From Topomyia yanbarensis (lineage: Eukaryota; Arthropoda; Insecta; Diptera; Culicidae), in the NCBI RefSeq assembly GCF_030247195.1, contig NC_080671.1, positions 71,485,412-71,549,411 on the forward strand: a DNA stretch of 64,000 nt, in the 5' to 3' direction. Under the pieces are notes generated by a model. It was given only the letters and a program-made list of their open reading frames with translations. It had not been told where the DNA came from and did no database searches. The position numbers were made by a program, and so were the translations under genes. Positions 20,495 through 32,579 of the stretch are shown here, piece by piece. Numbering within the stretch: the stretch's first letter is position 1; each line of letters begins with the position of its first letter.

Positions 20495-22735
20495 CTGTCT
20501 GTTTTAATCCACCTAGCGGTGCAATTGTGCCTTTCTCATTAATCCAAACTACACGGAAAAAAATTGTTCCCAAAATCGTGAATAAAGTGCCATGAATCCT
20601 GGAACAATCACGTTTTTACGTTATGAAAACAGGACCATAGACAAAAATCATGTGTTTTTTAATTATGTTCAATTTCCCTTCAGCAACGCCCGCATAACGC
20701 TTTTTTGTGGAACTTTTTGTTTTGTTTTGTGAACTTCAGTCAATGTTTCCGCCAAGTAATTTCTAATGCGATTTTCAGTACGCGAACTAGTTCACAACTT
20801 TATGAACAGTATTCATAAAACCAAAGGTTGACTCATGATGATTATCATAGAGCCTTAGTTCACAAAATCGAAATATTCTGAATATGTTCTCGTGAACTAT
20901 TTCGCGAAATTCAAAGTTTTATTGATGAATCCATTTAATTCTCGTGAACTAATTCATGAACTCTAATATATTAGGTACGATCCAATATTCGTGCTCGTGA
21001 ATTAGTTCACAAAATCATCAAATATTTTTCTTGTATTCGTGAACTGGTTCATGATATCTAGTATAAGTCACAACTCACGTTCATTTTTGTGAAATTAGTT
21101 CACGAAATCATTAAATATTATTCATGTGTTCGTGAACTGGTTCATGATGCCTAGTACATGATTTACAATCTATTTTTATGATATTTAGAAGATATCGCTA
21201 ATCATTTACAATTTCATGCAACATGATAATGAAATTTTCCCGTGAACTCTTCCACAAAATTTGGAGACTTATTCCTGGAATCATTTCTATTCCATGCACT
21301 GTTTTATGGGATGTCCAGCTGCTAGCGACCATAGTAATAGTCACGAGCATTAGTTATAAAAAAACCATTAAGACCTCGAACATCGTTATTCGTTTAATAA
21401 GGTTAATGGTGATGTCTGGGTGGAAAACTAAAGCTGCACCTAGAATCCCAAATAGTTTAATTATATATAATTCACAAAACAAGATATCGCGGCATGAGTC
21501 ATATTTTTATGATCCAGTTCATATTGTCACGTTATTCCGAATAAAAAAAACCGATAGTAACCAAACAATAATAGATCACAATTAGGCGAAGAGAATTTAC
21601 GAATACCATGGTAAAACTGCTGATATCATGAACATTAGTCATATTACTCTTCGTGTCAAATTTGGAAGTATGTTTTAAAATGAAATATTACGATAACATG
21701 AACAGAAATTACGAAAATCATGACTAAGATCCTGAAATTATGAACATGAATTACTCTATTTATGACTAAAATATTACGATAACATGAACAGCAGTTATAA
21801 AAATCGTGATATAGATCCTGAAATCATGAACATGAATCACTCTACCCATAACTAACGATAACGTGAATAGAAATTACAAAAATCGCGACTAAGGTCCTGT
21901 CATCATGAATTTTAATCCCGCTAGTCTGACAGAAAAATGCAATAGTAAACCAATGAATAAGATAGCACAATAACGTGATGAGAAATCACAAGAATCGTGA
22001 ATAAGGTCTTGAAATCATGAACATCATTTGACTGTCGGCTCTATATTCCCAAATCATGAACAAGAATCACAACAAAAACTAAACATGTCCAGGGAACAAC
22101 AACAGTACCCTAACCAAATATTCTAATGTAACGCCATGTATATATTCGGGGTGAGCTAGTTTTTTGAGAACACAAATAATTTAATGAACTTGCGGTTTAT
22201 TATTCATAATTTCAAGAACTTGGTCATGGTTTTCGTAAAATGTTCTGTTCACGAAATCGTGACCTTTTGTTCGTGAATTTATGGCTGGTTTTTTTTTTCG
22301 TGTACGATTCCATGGCTGGTTATTTTCAATATAATGGTGGAAATGTCCATTACATATTCAGTATGATTTGCACAAACATACAATGGATCGACAGCCACGA
22401 ACTTGAGAAGCTATGTGTCGTAGCTGAAACACTTGAACCCAGCAGCGGAACCAGAAGGAGGGTTCTGGGGGTCCGGATCCCGCCAAAAAGTTAAATTTTA
22501 AAGTAATTTTCAAACCCAAAATCATTTCAAACCAAATTTTTCACTGATTTTACAGACCTACTAGGGAAGTTTTTTTAGGAAGAACTATAAAATTTTCTCC
22601 GGGTAGGGGGGGGGGGGGGGTAATCGATGAGGGAAGGTGGGTTTAGGGAAGGATGGTGTGTGATGGGGGGATAGACCGTGTTGACGATGTTCAGATTGGT
22701 TGCATAACCTTTCTATATGAGAAAGGCAAAAAAGT
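20495..22735 (+). repeat. Dispersed repeat (copy A), split by a 1.75 kb insertion
   Basis: The 5' part 'ctgttttaatccacctagcg' ... 'gcaattgtgcctttctcatt' (20498-20540) and the continuation from 22305 ('cgattccatggctggttatt', 'aaatgtccattaca', 'gccacgaacttga') line up with the uninterrupted copies at 33325 and 57985. The unit ends with 'gcataacctttctatatgag' plus 'aaaggcaaaa' (22690-22730). The head 'gcctttctcat' and tail 'atgagaaaggc' are inverted relative to each other, and an A-rich tail follows. No protein is encoded. I recall this as one of the commonest Aedes repeats but cannot name its family with certainty. Confidence 0.6.
20552..22302. mobile_element. TA-flanked 1,751 bp element made mostly of degenerate tandem repeats
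   Basis: The ends are CACGGAAAAAAA and, reversed, CACGAAAAAAAA, each bordered by TA (20550-20551, 22303-22304). The insertion splits dispersed repeat copy A, and comparison with the intact copies confirms the site. Inside, 20870-21150 has three or more ~110 bp units of the form 'cgtgaactagttcacgaaat...ttcgtgaactggttcatgat', and 21640-22060 has units of the form 'gataacatgaacagaaatta...cctgaaatcatgaacatgaa'. The open frame 21223-21585 spans a non-repeated section and matches no family I know. Confidence 0.7.
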
Positions 22736-23700
22736 AAGGTGCACTTATAAATATGGGACATCACTTTTTTTCATTTTAACTACCAAAACAAACGAACAAA
22801 ACGCACCAGGGCATCTAAATTTCGAGAAACATCGTTGATTAAGCTTCAAAACATATGCTTAAAAATTGGTGCAGTTTGTTTGAATAGAAAGAAAGTTATT
22901 CTGAGAAATTAGGGTGACCGCATAAGTCTGGGACACACTGTATTTTTCCATGAAATCAATGTCAAAAACTTCAAGCAAGGTGGGTGAAGGTCTTAAATTA
23001 TCCAAATGATATGAAATTTGGCATCTGAGTTTACTTTGCCATTTGTCACTATATGAGGCCTTTGAGATTTCAAAAATTAGTGTTTTTTTTGCAATGCAAT
23101 GCGGGTGAGAGGGTGGCCAAAGGGCGGGGGGTTGATGAATTGTGGAGATGTTGGGATAAAAGGGGGGGGGGCGATACTACACTAAACTGCATATTATACC
23201 TTCCATTTGAGACTTGTTTTGAGAAAATCGGTTCGGTCATCTCCAAGTAACCGATGCGCAATTGTTAGTCACACACAGACATACACACATAAGAATACTT
23301 ACGTTTTCCGAACTGAACGAAGTGAGTCGAATAGTATAAGAGTGTCGGCCAATAATTTCAAGCAATTTGTAACTCATTTTAATTATTTTTGCATCATTTA
23401 TACATATATTGATTACCGCTTTCTAAGAAAATTTCGCATGTGGCCGCATACTTCAACCCGTAACATAGGAAACAGAACTCCGATTCGAAGGAAATTTTAC
23501 AGCATTCAGTAGGAATATTCTAGCTTTCATTTGAGATTGACTTTGTGAAAATCGAGTCAGACATTTCTGAGAAGCAAATGTGAATTTATCTCAGGAACAT
23601 AACCACTTTCCCAAAGCTTCCGATTCCGCCGAAGTTGTCCAATGTGGTCAACGTGGGTTTGATTGGGCATCAGTGAGCTGAAACTATAAATTCAAACATT
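22736..23700. repeat. Diverged dispersed-repeat material and homopolymer runs
   Basis: Pieces such as 'gagacttgttttgagaaaatcggttcggtcatc' (near 23208) and 'cgaactgaacgaagtgagtcgaatagta' (near 23310) belong to the 3' half of the same dispersed repeat family as 33.9-34.9 kb. Poly-G runs lie at about 22606-22620 and 23162-23171. No gene. Confidence 0.5.
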
Positions 23701-25378
23701 TTCGAACACATTTTATGAAGTTTTGCATCTTTTAGATACCATGCTGATTCCGATTTATATGGGGATTTTACGCGTGGCCCCACTCTTAAACCTGTAACTC
23801 CGGAACCGGAAGTTCGAATTAAATGAAATTCAATAGCAGCCTATGGGAACGTTGTACCTTTCATTTGAGTTTGAAATTGAAAAGTTTGAGTTTGAGTTTG
23901 AAAAAATCGGTTCAGCAATTCCTGAGTAACCGATGTGCTTATTTTTGGTCACATACATACATACACACTAGGGTGGGGCATTGTTATATGGAAAAACGTA
24001 ATCATAGCCACATCAACCGAGCACAGCACTTTTTTGGTTCCTTTTGGGGTCCCAAACAACTGTGCAAAATTTGGGGTCGATTGGTGTGGACTCGGCGTAG
24101 CGCATTGCGCTTGAAATTTGTATGGAGATTAGCATGGGAAAACCTACATTTTTGCATTTTTAATGCTACAGACTACAATTATTCCTGTTGTGTACCAACA
24201 AATAGATAGAAGTATAGTCCAGGATATGCTGAACAACTTTGCCGAAGGATGTATGGTGTTAGAATGTCTCTAAGCCAAGTTATAGCTGTTCAAAGTTCGA
24301 TACATCGAATTAAATGCCAAAAATCATTTTTATTTCCAACACTGCCTGTGTACCAATGGTATTTCGTTCAGCATTCCAGAATAACATTATATATTTTAGT
24401 TTTACCACATTGGCATGTTTGGATCAATTATTCAAAAGCCTTAGCTCAATTTCATGAGTGTAGGTAGTTGAGCAATAGAGCGTAGTGAGGGGTGAGGGGG
24501 GATGGGGGGGACTTCAATATGTAGAAATTCGAACTGAAATGTTGTAGAGTTGGAATGTTCAGATGAATTATTTCAAAACAATTACACAATGTCCTACTCA
24601 TAATAGTAACGATGAAATAAAACATACTGTATCCCTTTGCCTTGATTTTTATCAATAGAAGTTACGTTACAGACTGAATCAACTGATGTCGAGTTGATAT
24701 GTCAGAGGATTGCATTGGTTATATTTCAGTTTAATAGGCACTATGATTTGATGGGATGCTCATTTCGATGCTGTTCGATCACCTGAAGCAAAAATTGTTG
24801 TAGGGATCTGGTGGATTTCATGTTGAAATCCAGAAATCAGCTTCACGCCACCATTGGTACACCCGCAGTGTTGGCAATAAAAATGATTTTTGGCATTTAA
24901 TTCGATGTATCGAACTTTGAACAGCTATAACATGGCTTAGAGATATTCTAACACCATACATCCTTCGGCAAAGTTGTTCAGCATATCCTGAACTACACTT
25001 CTACCTATTTGTTTGCATACAAAAGGAAGAATTGTAGTCTGTAGCATTAAAAATGCAAAAATGTAGGTTTTCCCATACTAATCTCCATACAAATTTCAAG
25101 CGCAATGCGTTACGCCGAGTCCACACCAATCGACCCCAAATTTTGCACAGTTGTTTGGGACCCCAAAAGGAACCAAAAAAGTGCTGTGCTGAAAAAACGA
25201 TCATTTTGCCCCACCCTAATACACACGCACACACACACTCATACGCACACACGCACAGACATTTGGCTAACTCGACGAACAGAGTCGAATGGTATACGAG
25301 ACTCAGCCCTCCGGGCCTCGGTTAAAAGGCCGGTTTTCCGAGTGATTGCATAGCCCTTCTATAGGAGAAAGGCAAAAA
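23701..25378 (+). repeat. Dispersed repeat (copy B) split at its CA-rich microsatellite
   Basis: Left part: 'gtggccccactcttaaacctgtaactccgg' (23776 on) to 'catacatacatacacac' (23968). Right part from 25219: 'atacacacgcacacaca', then 'ctcgacgaacagagtcgaat', 'ggccctccgggcctcgg'-like sequence, and the tail 'gagaaaggcaaaa' at 25378. The middle is the foldback 23971-25216. Confidence 0.65.
23971..25216. mobile_element. 1.25 kb foldback element, TA-flanked
   Basis: The ends are GGGTGGGGCA and TGCCCCACCC with TA on both sides (23969-23970, 25217-25218). The arms match for at least 240 bp: 'cagcacttttttggttcctt', 'aaacaactgtgcaaaatttg', 'ggtcgattggtgtggactcg', 'ttgaaatttgtatggagatt' on the left appear reversed at 25025-25200. 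A second inverted block, 'gttagaatgtctctaagcca' near 24259 against its reverse near 24935, extends the pairing inward. Open frames in the arms are mirror images and not genes. Confidence 0.85.
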
Positions 25379-27030
25379 GTTTAAATTAGTTTGAAGTATT
25401 GTACTTCAAAAATAGAATACAATTGGTGCTACGTGAATTTAAATAGTTTTTCAAAATTCATTGTAATATTGAAGTCACGTCTACAAGAGGGCTCTGGAGA
25501 TTCATCAAAATGCGATTTTTTTTTTTCAAAAATTTAAGCTAAAATTTATTTTCAGTCTCTTTCTTCGGTTGATTATGCACATTGAGATGTATTTTTTTCT
25601 GTGGAAAAGTTCCTTTGCAACTCGTTGGGATGAATTGGTAATAATGTATATTATTTATTATTTTAAAATGATTAGGTCTCCAGGCTGTTACCTATTATCC
25701 AGTCACTGATATCAACAATGTTTCGTCTACTGAAGCTCGTGTGCAATACGTAGTACCAGTCTAACAGTCGTAAGTGTGTCACGTAGTGCTGTTTGATCTG
25801 TAGCTTATTTTATCTTGTTTTATATCCTATTCACAATAGGGCGCTTCAAAAATTATAACTTTGGATGTCCTCTACTAAGATGATGCTTGCTGGAAAGAGC
25901 CTATCAATTTAAAAAATAAATAAATGGGAAAGTTTAACAGCATATATCGATTTCTTTCGCGCCACAAGATTATCTTTCTGATTGAAAAATGTTTTTGTTT
26001 GTATTTTCGAAAAGTTTTAAAATCAGTTACACTGTTACTTTACACTTGAATCTTTTGTCAAAAATTATGTTGGAGTTCAGCGTGAATGAGGATTTTTACT
26101 AGCCGCTCACATATAACAAATTGGTTGGATAGCAATTACATGTATTTATCCTATTTTTCCACGATATACACTTTCTTTGAAATGACCAGCTATCCTAAAT
26201 CTGTGATTCTCTCTAATATATCCCAATAACATTGAAGTTGGATAGCAACGTGGTAAATTTGATAGTTTTTGAAACTTTACGTACATATATTGTCCTTTTC
26301 GTGCAATACTCAAACTGCATTTAGTTCCGAATATAACTGCTGCCAATTTATGTCAGTTTGAAATTAAATATATCTTACTGGTTTTCAATCTGAATCATAT
26401 ACGCCATCAATGTTCAAACAATAACTTTTATTTGAAGAAACTAATCTAGTGTTAAGCCTGGGTTCTCAAGCAGAGATTTTCTCCAAGCGACATTGCAAGG
26501 GAACACAAAGATGTTTGTCTTGGCTTTATCAGCTAACTGGCTGTTGTTGGTATCGCGTGCAACTACAGAGTGGGTGACAAACACGTGCGTGTTTACTGTT
26601 GTCAGCCGTAATCGTTGACATGGCTATTGTAGAAAACGGTTGAACATATCTCAAGCATCACAAAATAGTTTCATTGCGTCATGAAATGATGAATGAAATT
26701 TAGTTCCATATTTTCTCGAGAAGTTTGAGATTTAGCATGATCGAATGACTTCGCTTTGAAATTATGTACACCAATGATAGGACAATAGGATCTTTGCGGA
26801 GACAATCGATGCACGGATTATATCATTTGTTTGTAAAACATTGGGTATTTATCATTTCTATATGAAGGAAGGAACTGTATATTAATACATCTTAGACAAC
26901 TTAGAACTTAGACAAATGGTTCGAACGGTTGCAAATAGTATTGAAACAGGCTCATTGCCCTACAACTGAAAACTGATCTAGAGACAATAGAATCTTACAG
27001 TCGATCGTACGACGAACAGCACGATGAAAC
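25379..27030. other. No gene or repeat recognised
   Basis: AT-rich and probably low-copy. No supported coding frame. It lies upstream of the putative promoter at 27.05 kb and could hold its enhancers. Confidence 0.35.
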
Positions 27031-27049
27031 TCTCAGCCTCCGCTGTTAC

Positions 27050-27190
27050 ACTCACTTATCAGATAAGACCGATAAGACACAGACTCATCAGATTCGTTCC
27101 ATCTTTGTTGAGATGCGGATGCGACTCGGTCCAGTAATTTTAGTTTTCTGTTCGTGTCATTTGCAACTCGCCTCACTGCTATCAGTCGCC
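27050..27190 (+). promoter_or_regulatory. Candidate promoter: clustered GATA sites and an Inr-like motif
   Basis: The stretch 'ttatcagataagaccgataa' at about 27057-27076 holds three GATA-factor sites (one TTATC, two GATAAG) within about 20 bases. TCAGTC at 27182-27187 matches the insect initiator TCAGTY, and 'ttcgtgtcatttgcaactcg' precedes it. No TATA box is in the right place. In insects dense GATA sites are common in gut and fat-body genes; that role is inference. Confidence 0.4.
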
Positions 27191-27823
27191 CTTCGTGCTA
27201 ATCTTTAGAGTGCATCCACAAGTTCCATTACTATACAATTGTGCGTAAAAAGGAAGAAAGTGACGTTTGATCCTAGGATATTGTTTTATTTTTAATTTAT
27301 CAGCTCGACAAGCTTCTATTATTCTACGATGGAGACAGTGTGAACTAATTTTGTGATCATCGGTTTACTCAGTGTTTGTTCACTAACTAGTTATTCACTG
27401 CTGAACCCGCACGTGCCAAGTGAACTTTCAGATCCGTAACTTCACCGCGACCGTTACTTATGCGGTATAGTATTGAAATATTTATTGCCTTTCTGCAATT
27501 TATGATTCGTAAATTTAACCACATTGAGACGAAATTCGCGTTCCCGATAGTGACGAAGTAGGGTTATACCTAGACGAAGGAAATTGGTTTCTCCCGTTGC
27601 CCTGATCAGGCAATCCGCTGCAAAGTTTGAATGAGCAGGAGGGAAGGAACGAATATAGTGATACCTGGTTACGCCATTGAAGGGGGTGAAGGAAGTTGCT
27701 AGCGAGTAGAAGGACACGCAATCCAATCGTGGGAAAGATCCGGACGACAGCTTTCATACTTGGTGTGGCGGTAGTATCGTATATAGGGAGAAAAGGCAGC
27801 AAGAGCCTCGGTAAAGGACCACC

Positions 27824-27861
27824 ATGGACAACGATAAGGAGCACACTCAGGTTCTGATTAT
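27824..27861 (+). CDS. Candidate first coding exon of an unidentified gene
   Basis: The start ACCACCATGG is a near-ideal translation context at 27818-27827. The frame reads MDNDKEHTQVLI and then splits a codon at a consensus donor, AT|GTAAGTTC (donor GT at 27862-27863). With a start at the Inr-like motif the 5' UTR would be about 640 bases. I see no matching downstream exon in the window, so either a long + strand intron runs across the transposon-rich region or the exon is spurious. Twelve residues are too few to identify a family. A 109-residue frame on the opposite strand (27515-27844) looks like a shadow. Confidence 0.4.
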
Positions 27862-27863
27862 GT

Positions 27864-28615
27864 AAGTTCGGAGCTATATGCTCATAATTATTCGATGTAG
27901 CGCAGGTTGGTCATAAATAAATAAATTTTAATTAATTGCTTATACTTACCCGATGAATGGTTGCTCAGCAGGGAAATTGAAGGTGTATACATTTTTCTTT
28001 ATGAAGCTATAATGTGCGTTCATAATTGATCGTCGTTGTTGGAATAGTCTGTAATTAATACGGTGAAATAAGTACTATGGTGTAACACGTTCCGGAACCA
28101 TTTTTGTTCACACTGTACCTTGTCGCATTTTTCGGAACTGAATTTATCGATTTTTTGTGATGTTTCTGAATTGATATAATAGTATTTCTGCATTGACACA
28201 AAGAAGTAAACTTAAGAGGGTGTGTTTGAGCGTTCGCTCACGGAAGTACGGTTGTTCAGTGTTATCATATGAAACACTCACTGACCTTGAATAACTCACG
28301 CAAGGGTATATTATATGGGTTAATGTTATAATTTCTGCCATCCTGTTGATGGTTGGTCTAGAACCACAGACTAACAGACATAACACTCTAAGGAAATTCA
28401 TCTAAAAATATCTATCCGCGCATTTTTCCAGAACACTAGCTCAACCTTTTATACATGGTCCCAAACATTAATTTGATAGAGTGTTACCCCTTAGGCTTGG
28501 GAACAATTTTTCACCAGGGGTCTATTCCCCGCATGTTTGTTCATATACCAGTGGCGCCATCATCGCAAATGAGAACTACAAATATATTTCAAATAATCGT
28601 TAAAGCGGACGAAGT
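27864..28615. other. Putative intron sequence, no gene
   Basis: Follows the candidate donor; no open frame with recognisable content. Confidence 0.3.
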
Positions 28616-28740
28616 AGGGGAATATGGGGAAACTTGACCAAGCGCAAAATTCTATTTTTGGCTATGGTGTCTTCTATTCGATTCTTAAATCATTATTTTT
28701 TGTTATCATTTTTCAAAATTCTTTTGGTCAAGTCTCCCCA
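28616..28740. repeat. Small inverted-repeat element at the transposon target
   Basis: 'ggggaaacttgaccaag' near 28634 faces 'cttttggtcaagtctcccc' near 28720-28738, forming a ~120 bp hairpin-type repeat immediately left of the RAG1-like transposon. Confidence 0.55.
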
Positions 28741-28745
28741 CGCCT

Positions 28746-29405
28746 CACAGTGGTCCCAAATTGAAAAAAGACGGTCATAACTATTTTCTGGCTCCCAGTT
28801 ACGTTTTTGTGCTTCGGTGTCTTCAGAAAAGTTTCATAAAATTTGTTTGCGCATATTTTGAGATAGGCACCTTAATTCTCATTAAGGTGGTATAACAAGT
28901 TTTGAGTATCTTTTTTTTATTAAATAATCAAAAAAAATTTTTTTCTTCTTTTAACTTATATAGTAATTCATTTGGAGTAACTTTGCTGAAGAAATTGTTT
29001 ATCGATATATTTTTCAATGAAGATATAACTGTGTGATTAAAATTGTACTCTAAAATCAAGTTTTTTAAGTTTTCTTCACAGGATCAGATTTAATCACTTA
29101 GGTATGTTCTAGAAAGTTTTAGATATCATCAAAACACACAACTTTTGTGAACACACCAATGGTCTTTGGCGTAAAATTTAGGATATAAAAACATATTTCA
29201 GTTAAAAAATAGGGTTTTTCTGCATCATTTTGTGTTTGAACCGGCAACTTCCGGTAGCCAATTTTTGGATATGTTTTACAATATAGTACAACCTTGCATT
29301 TGAAAAAAAACTGGAGTCCTATCTTGAAAGATTTGTATCTGAGCTCAATCAACAGTCACACGAAAAACGCATTGTCTTCTATCTCGTCATCTTGGATTTA
29401 TCAGC
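28746..29405. repeat. Left terminal inverted repeat of the RAG1-like transposon
   Basis: It is collinear in reverse with 32580-33233, with only scattered differences, through blocks such as 'agacggtcataactattttc', 'acgtttttgtgcttcggtgt', 'ccaatggtctttggcgtaaa' and 'aaaaacgcattgtcttctat'. The outermost seven bases are CACAGTG. Confidence 0.88.
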
Positions 29406-30172
29406 CACCACTTATTGTCAATATAAAATTCGGCTACTCCATATTTTTTTAGTATTAGGAAAGGGTTTACACGGTGCTGCTAGCATGTGGAATACTGGCA
29501 CCAGCATGCTAACTTACACGCAGAACTTTTTCATTCAACGATAGCATACTTTTCTATCTGCTTTTCGTTTCTTATGCTGTAAATTTTAAGCATTGTGCAT
29601 ATTCGGTCTATCCTCTTATTGAATGCTTACTAAAAGTATATTCTAGAAGATGCATAAAAATCACAGCAGAATAAAAGAGACGTCAATAAAAGGAACGCTA
29701 ACTCTGCATATATTTATTTCTCAGTGTAATATAAATATGACATATGTGCATGCCATCCCGCAACCCTGCCAGAGTCACAAACGTCGAACAGGTCGAAACG
29801 TGAGCGCGTTGCGAAAAAATAGAAAAAGTTTACCGAAAGGATTTTGTTTTTTTCTACCGGAAAGAATATGGATTATTCCAGCGAATGTGAGTACTTTCAT
29901 ATATTGTATGAATGAAATACGAAACGTATATCATATTGATTGACAATTAACAGTTTTTTTTTAATTGTCGAATCATATTAAGTTTGACATGAATTGATGC
30001 ATTAGCCCGGTTTTCGGTTTCTCATACAAAATTATAATATGTAAAACATATCTGAAAACTAGCCACCAATTGGAAAATGAGAGATATTTTTGTTTGTAAT
30101 GTGTAAACACATTCAAAAATGCTCATGGTACAGTGATTGTTATTATAAGGATAATGTTGTGAATTTTTTGCT
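29406..30172 (+). other. 5' non-coding part of the transposon
   Basis: Lies between the left TIR and the transposase frame. A 97-residue frame (29650-29943) has no family resemblance; its possible splice donor (AAT|GTGAGT at 29887) is in the wrong phase for the acceptor 'tttattttcag' at 30230, so I do not join them. The promoter is not identifiable. Confidence 0.4.
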
Positions 30173-32364
30173 TTGTTTAACATACATCAGTTTTTCTCGA
30201 CAAGATATATACCGGTAACTTTATTTTCAGATGCTAAGCATGGTAGCAGACAACGAGATCTTTTCACTCGGAAAGAATTTTTCCAGCTCATTAAAAAATG
30301 TATCGGTAAAGGTACTGATAGCTGTTTTGTGGTTATCGAGCGTTCGCTTTCCGAACAGCTCGGCGGCATTCCATACACATTATCCGCAGAGTGTAAAAAA
30401 AATCTACGAATTTTAATTTCTGATCTTAAAAAGAAGTGGAATGATAGTCACAGAACGGAACGCGATTTCTTTAATCAAAATGCTGAATGGCTCAAATCAG
30501 AAGTTGTTTTTACTAGTGACAGTGTCGCCAATGACGACGACTTGCGCACTAACGACTCCTGCGCAAGGTCTTCGGCAGGGAGTACTGGTCGTCCCTTATC
30601 AGGATCTTCTTTCCAAGAATTGAGTGATCGAACTAAGCGGAGACGGACTGAAAGTCTTCGGAAACATTACGATTCTGAAGAGTTATGTTATGCCGCGCAA
30701 ATGAGTCTAAGAGCCGAAAATAAGGTGGATGCAGCCAATTTGATAAAAGATATTGCAACCGGGAGCCCATCAAAAGTCCTTAAATACAAAGAATACCTCA
30801 AACAGAAGCCTGAATCAACTCTTTCTGGTAACGAAGCTGTTGCCCTCATGATTGACAATAATTTTTCCAAAAACCAGTACAATAGCATACGATCTGTCAG
30901 TCTTGGAAAAAATTGTGTTTTGTATCCACCTTATAAACAAGTCCTAGAAGCTAAAAAAAAATGTTATCCTTCACCTTCGGGAATTATTGTCAATGAGTCG
31001 AGCGCCGAAGTTAAATTACAACCATTACTGGATCATACAGTCGAACGCTTGTTGTTAGTGCGAGTAAATTTTATCGAATGTCTCCAATCAGATAGCGTAA
31101 ATAATCTTGAATTACTCTGCAAATGGGGTTGTGATGGTACTTCTGGACAAAGTACATTTAAACAAAAATTTTCTGACGATGACGGATCCAAAACTGATGC
31201 CAACATGTTTGTCACTAGCTTGGTGCCTTTGCAGCTCATTTACGCAGATAAATCTGTTAGCAAAAACACAGTACTGTGGAAAAATCCTAGCCCTTCATCT
31301 CCTCGATTCTGCAGGCCGATAAGATTACAATTTTTGCATGAAACAGCTGAAGCAACAAGAACAGAAGTCGATGATATAAAAGATCAAGAGAAAAAATTGA
31401 TGCCTTTTCAAACGATTGTAAATGGCAAACGAATAAACGTTTCATTTAAAATTTCATTAACAATGATAGACGGCAAGGTTTGTAATTCATTGACTAACAC
31501 AAATTCTTCTCAACGTTGTTTTCTCTGCGGTTCAACTTCTAGTCAGTTTAATCGAATTGATCAAATGTTGAAAAAGCCAGTAGTCTCCGAAAACTTAGAA
31601 TTTGGAATTTCGTCGTTACATGCCTGGATTCGGTTCTTTGAGTGCTTATTGCATATTTCTTATAGACTAGATGTCAAGAAATGGCAATGTCGCTGCAAGG
31701 ACGAAAAAGCTAGAATGGAGAAACGCAAAAAGGAAATTCAATTTCATTTTAAGCAGCAATTGGGACTTCTAGTAGATATACCAAAGCAGGGGTATGGAAG
31801 CACAAATGACGGTAACACAGCGCGCCGATTTTTCGAAAACGCTCAAGTTTCTGCATCCATCGGGGAATAGACCGGAATTTAATCGACAGGTTTTATGTGA
31901 TTCTGCGGGTAATTGCATGTGGTTTGGATATACACATTGTGAAGTTTGAGGCGTATGCTCTGAAAACTGCACGAAGATTTGTCGAACTTTATCCATGGTA
32001 CTACATGCCCACTAGTGTACACAAAATCTTGATACATGGAGCCCAAATCATAGAGTCTTCCTTGTTGCCGATAGGACAAATGTCTGAAGAGGCCCAGGAG
32101 GCTTGCAACAAATATATCAAGAAGTTCCGTCGAGATTTTAGCCGAAAATGTAGCAGGTCCAAAACAATGGAAGACGTTTTTTTTAGATTGCTGGTTTCGT
32201 CCGACCCCCTTATTTCTAGCATGCGTAAAACGTCTTCAAAAAAAATAAAAGCGTTACCTGCTGAAGCAAAGGAGTTATTGAAAGAAACTGCGTTGGAGAT
32301 CAGTAACGAACCAGATTTATCGATAGATGAAGTGGAGTGCAGTGACGATTATGAGAGTAATTGA
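30173..32364 (+). pseudogene. RAG1-like (Transib-type) transposase with one frameshift
   Basis: Two frames, 30173-31870 and its continuation to 32364, together encode ~730 residues, as expected for this family. RAG1 landmarks appear in order: 'CKWGCDGTSG' with Asp at 31133-31135 (RAG1 Asp600), 'LTMIDGK' with Asp at 31469-31471 (Asp708), 'CFLC' with Cys at 31517 and 31526 (Cys727/730), 'DGNTARRF' (RAG1 NGNFARK), 'VHKILIH' with His at 32020 and 32035 (His937/942), and 'SEEAQEACNKY' with Glu at 32098-32100 (Glu962). A single-base shift near 31860 breaks the chain between the zinc cysteines and histidines; otherwise no stop is seen. The start is uncertain: an acceptor-like 'tattttcag' ends at 30230, so residues before 'DAKHGSRQRDLF' may be intronic. 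The enzyme would cut at CACAGTG ends and form DDE-type hairpins. The residue matches are direct; the RAG1 numbering is from memory. Confidence 0.85.
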
Positions 32365-32579
32365 CTTATTATTTCTGCTGTGTAGAATAATTTGCGGTAC
32401 TAATAATATAATGTTCCTTATGAAACTTTCAAACATTCGTGTATTTTTTACCAATTTTTAACAGGAATACATAATCAAAAGAAAAAACCATTGAAATTTA
32501 AGCTATTTGTCGACATGGTGCTGGGGGTATGCATTGATTTGCATGCTATCGACTTAGTGTACGCGTTTTCTCTGTTTCA
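32365..32579 (+). other. 3' non-coding part of the transposon
   Basis: A short AT-rich stretch between the transposase stop (TGA at 32362-32364) and the right TIR. The outer boundary of the repeat is approximate. Confidence 0.5.

Noticed and set aside
24000..25252. Mirror-image frames of ~80-130 residues in the foldback arms
   Set aside because: They are the same DNA read on both arms, without conserved domain or start context.
27515..27844. 109-residue minus-strand frame
   Set aside because: It overlaps the GC-richer putative 5' UTR on the other strand and shows no recognisable domain.
29650..29943. 97-residue frame as a first exon of the RAG1-like transposase
   Set aside because: Its only good donor (29887) is in a phase that does not join to the acceptor at 30230 in the transposase frame, and it has no family resemblance.
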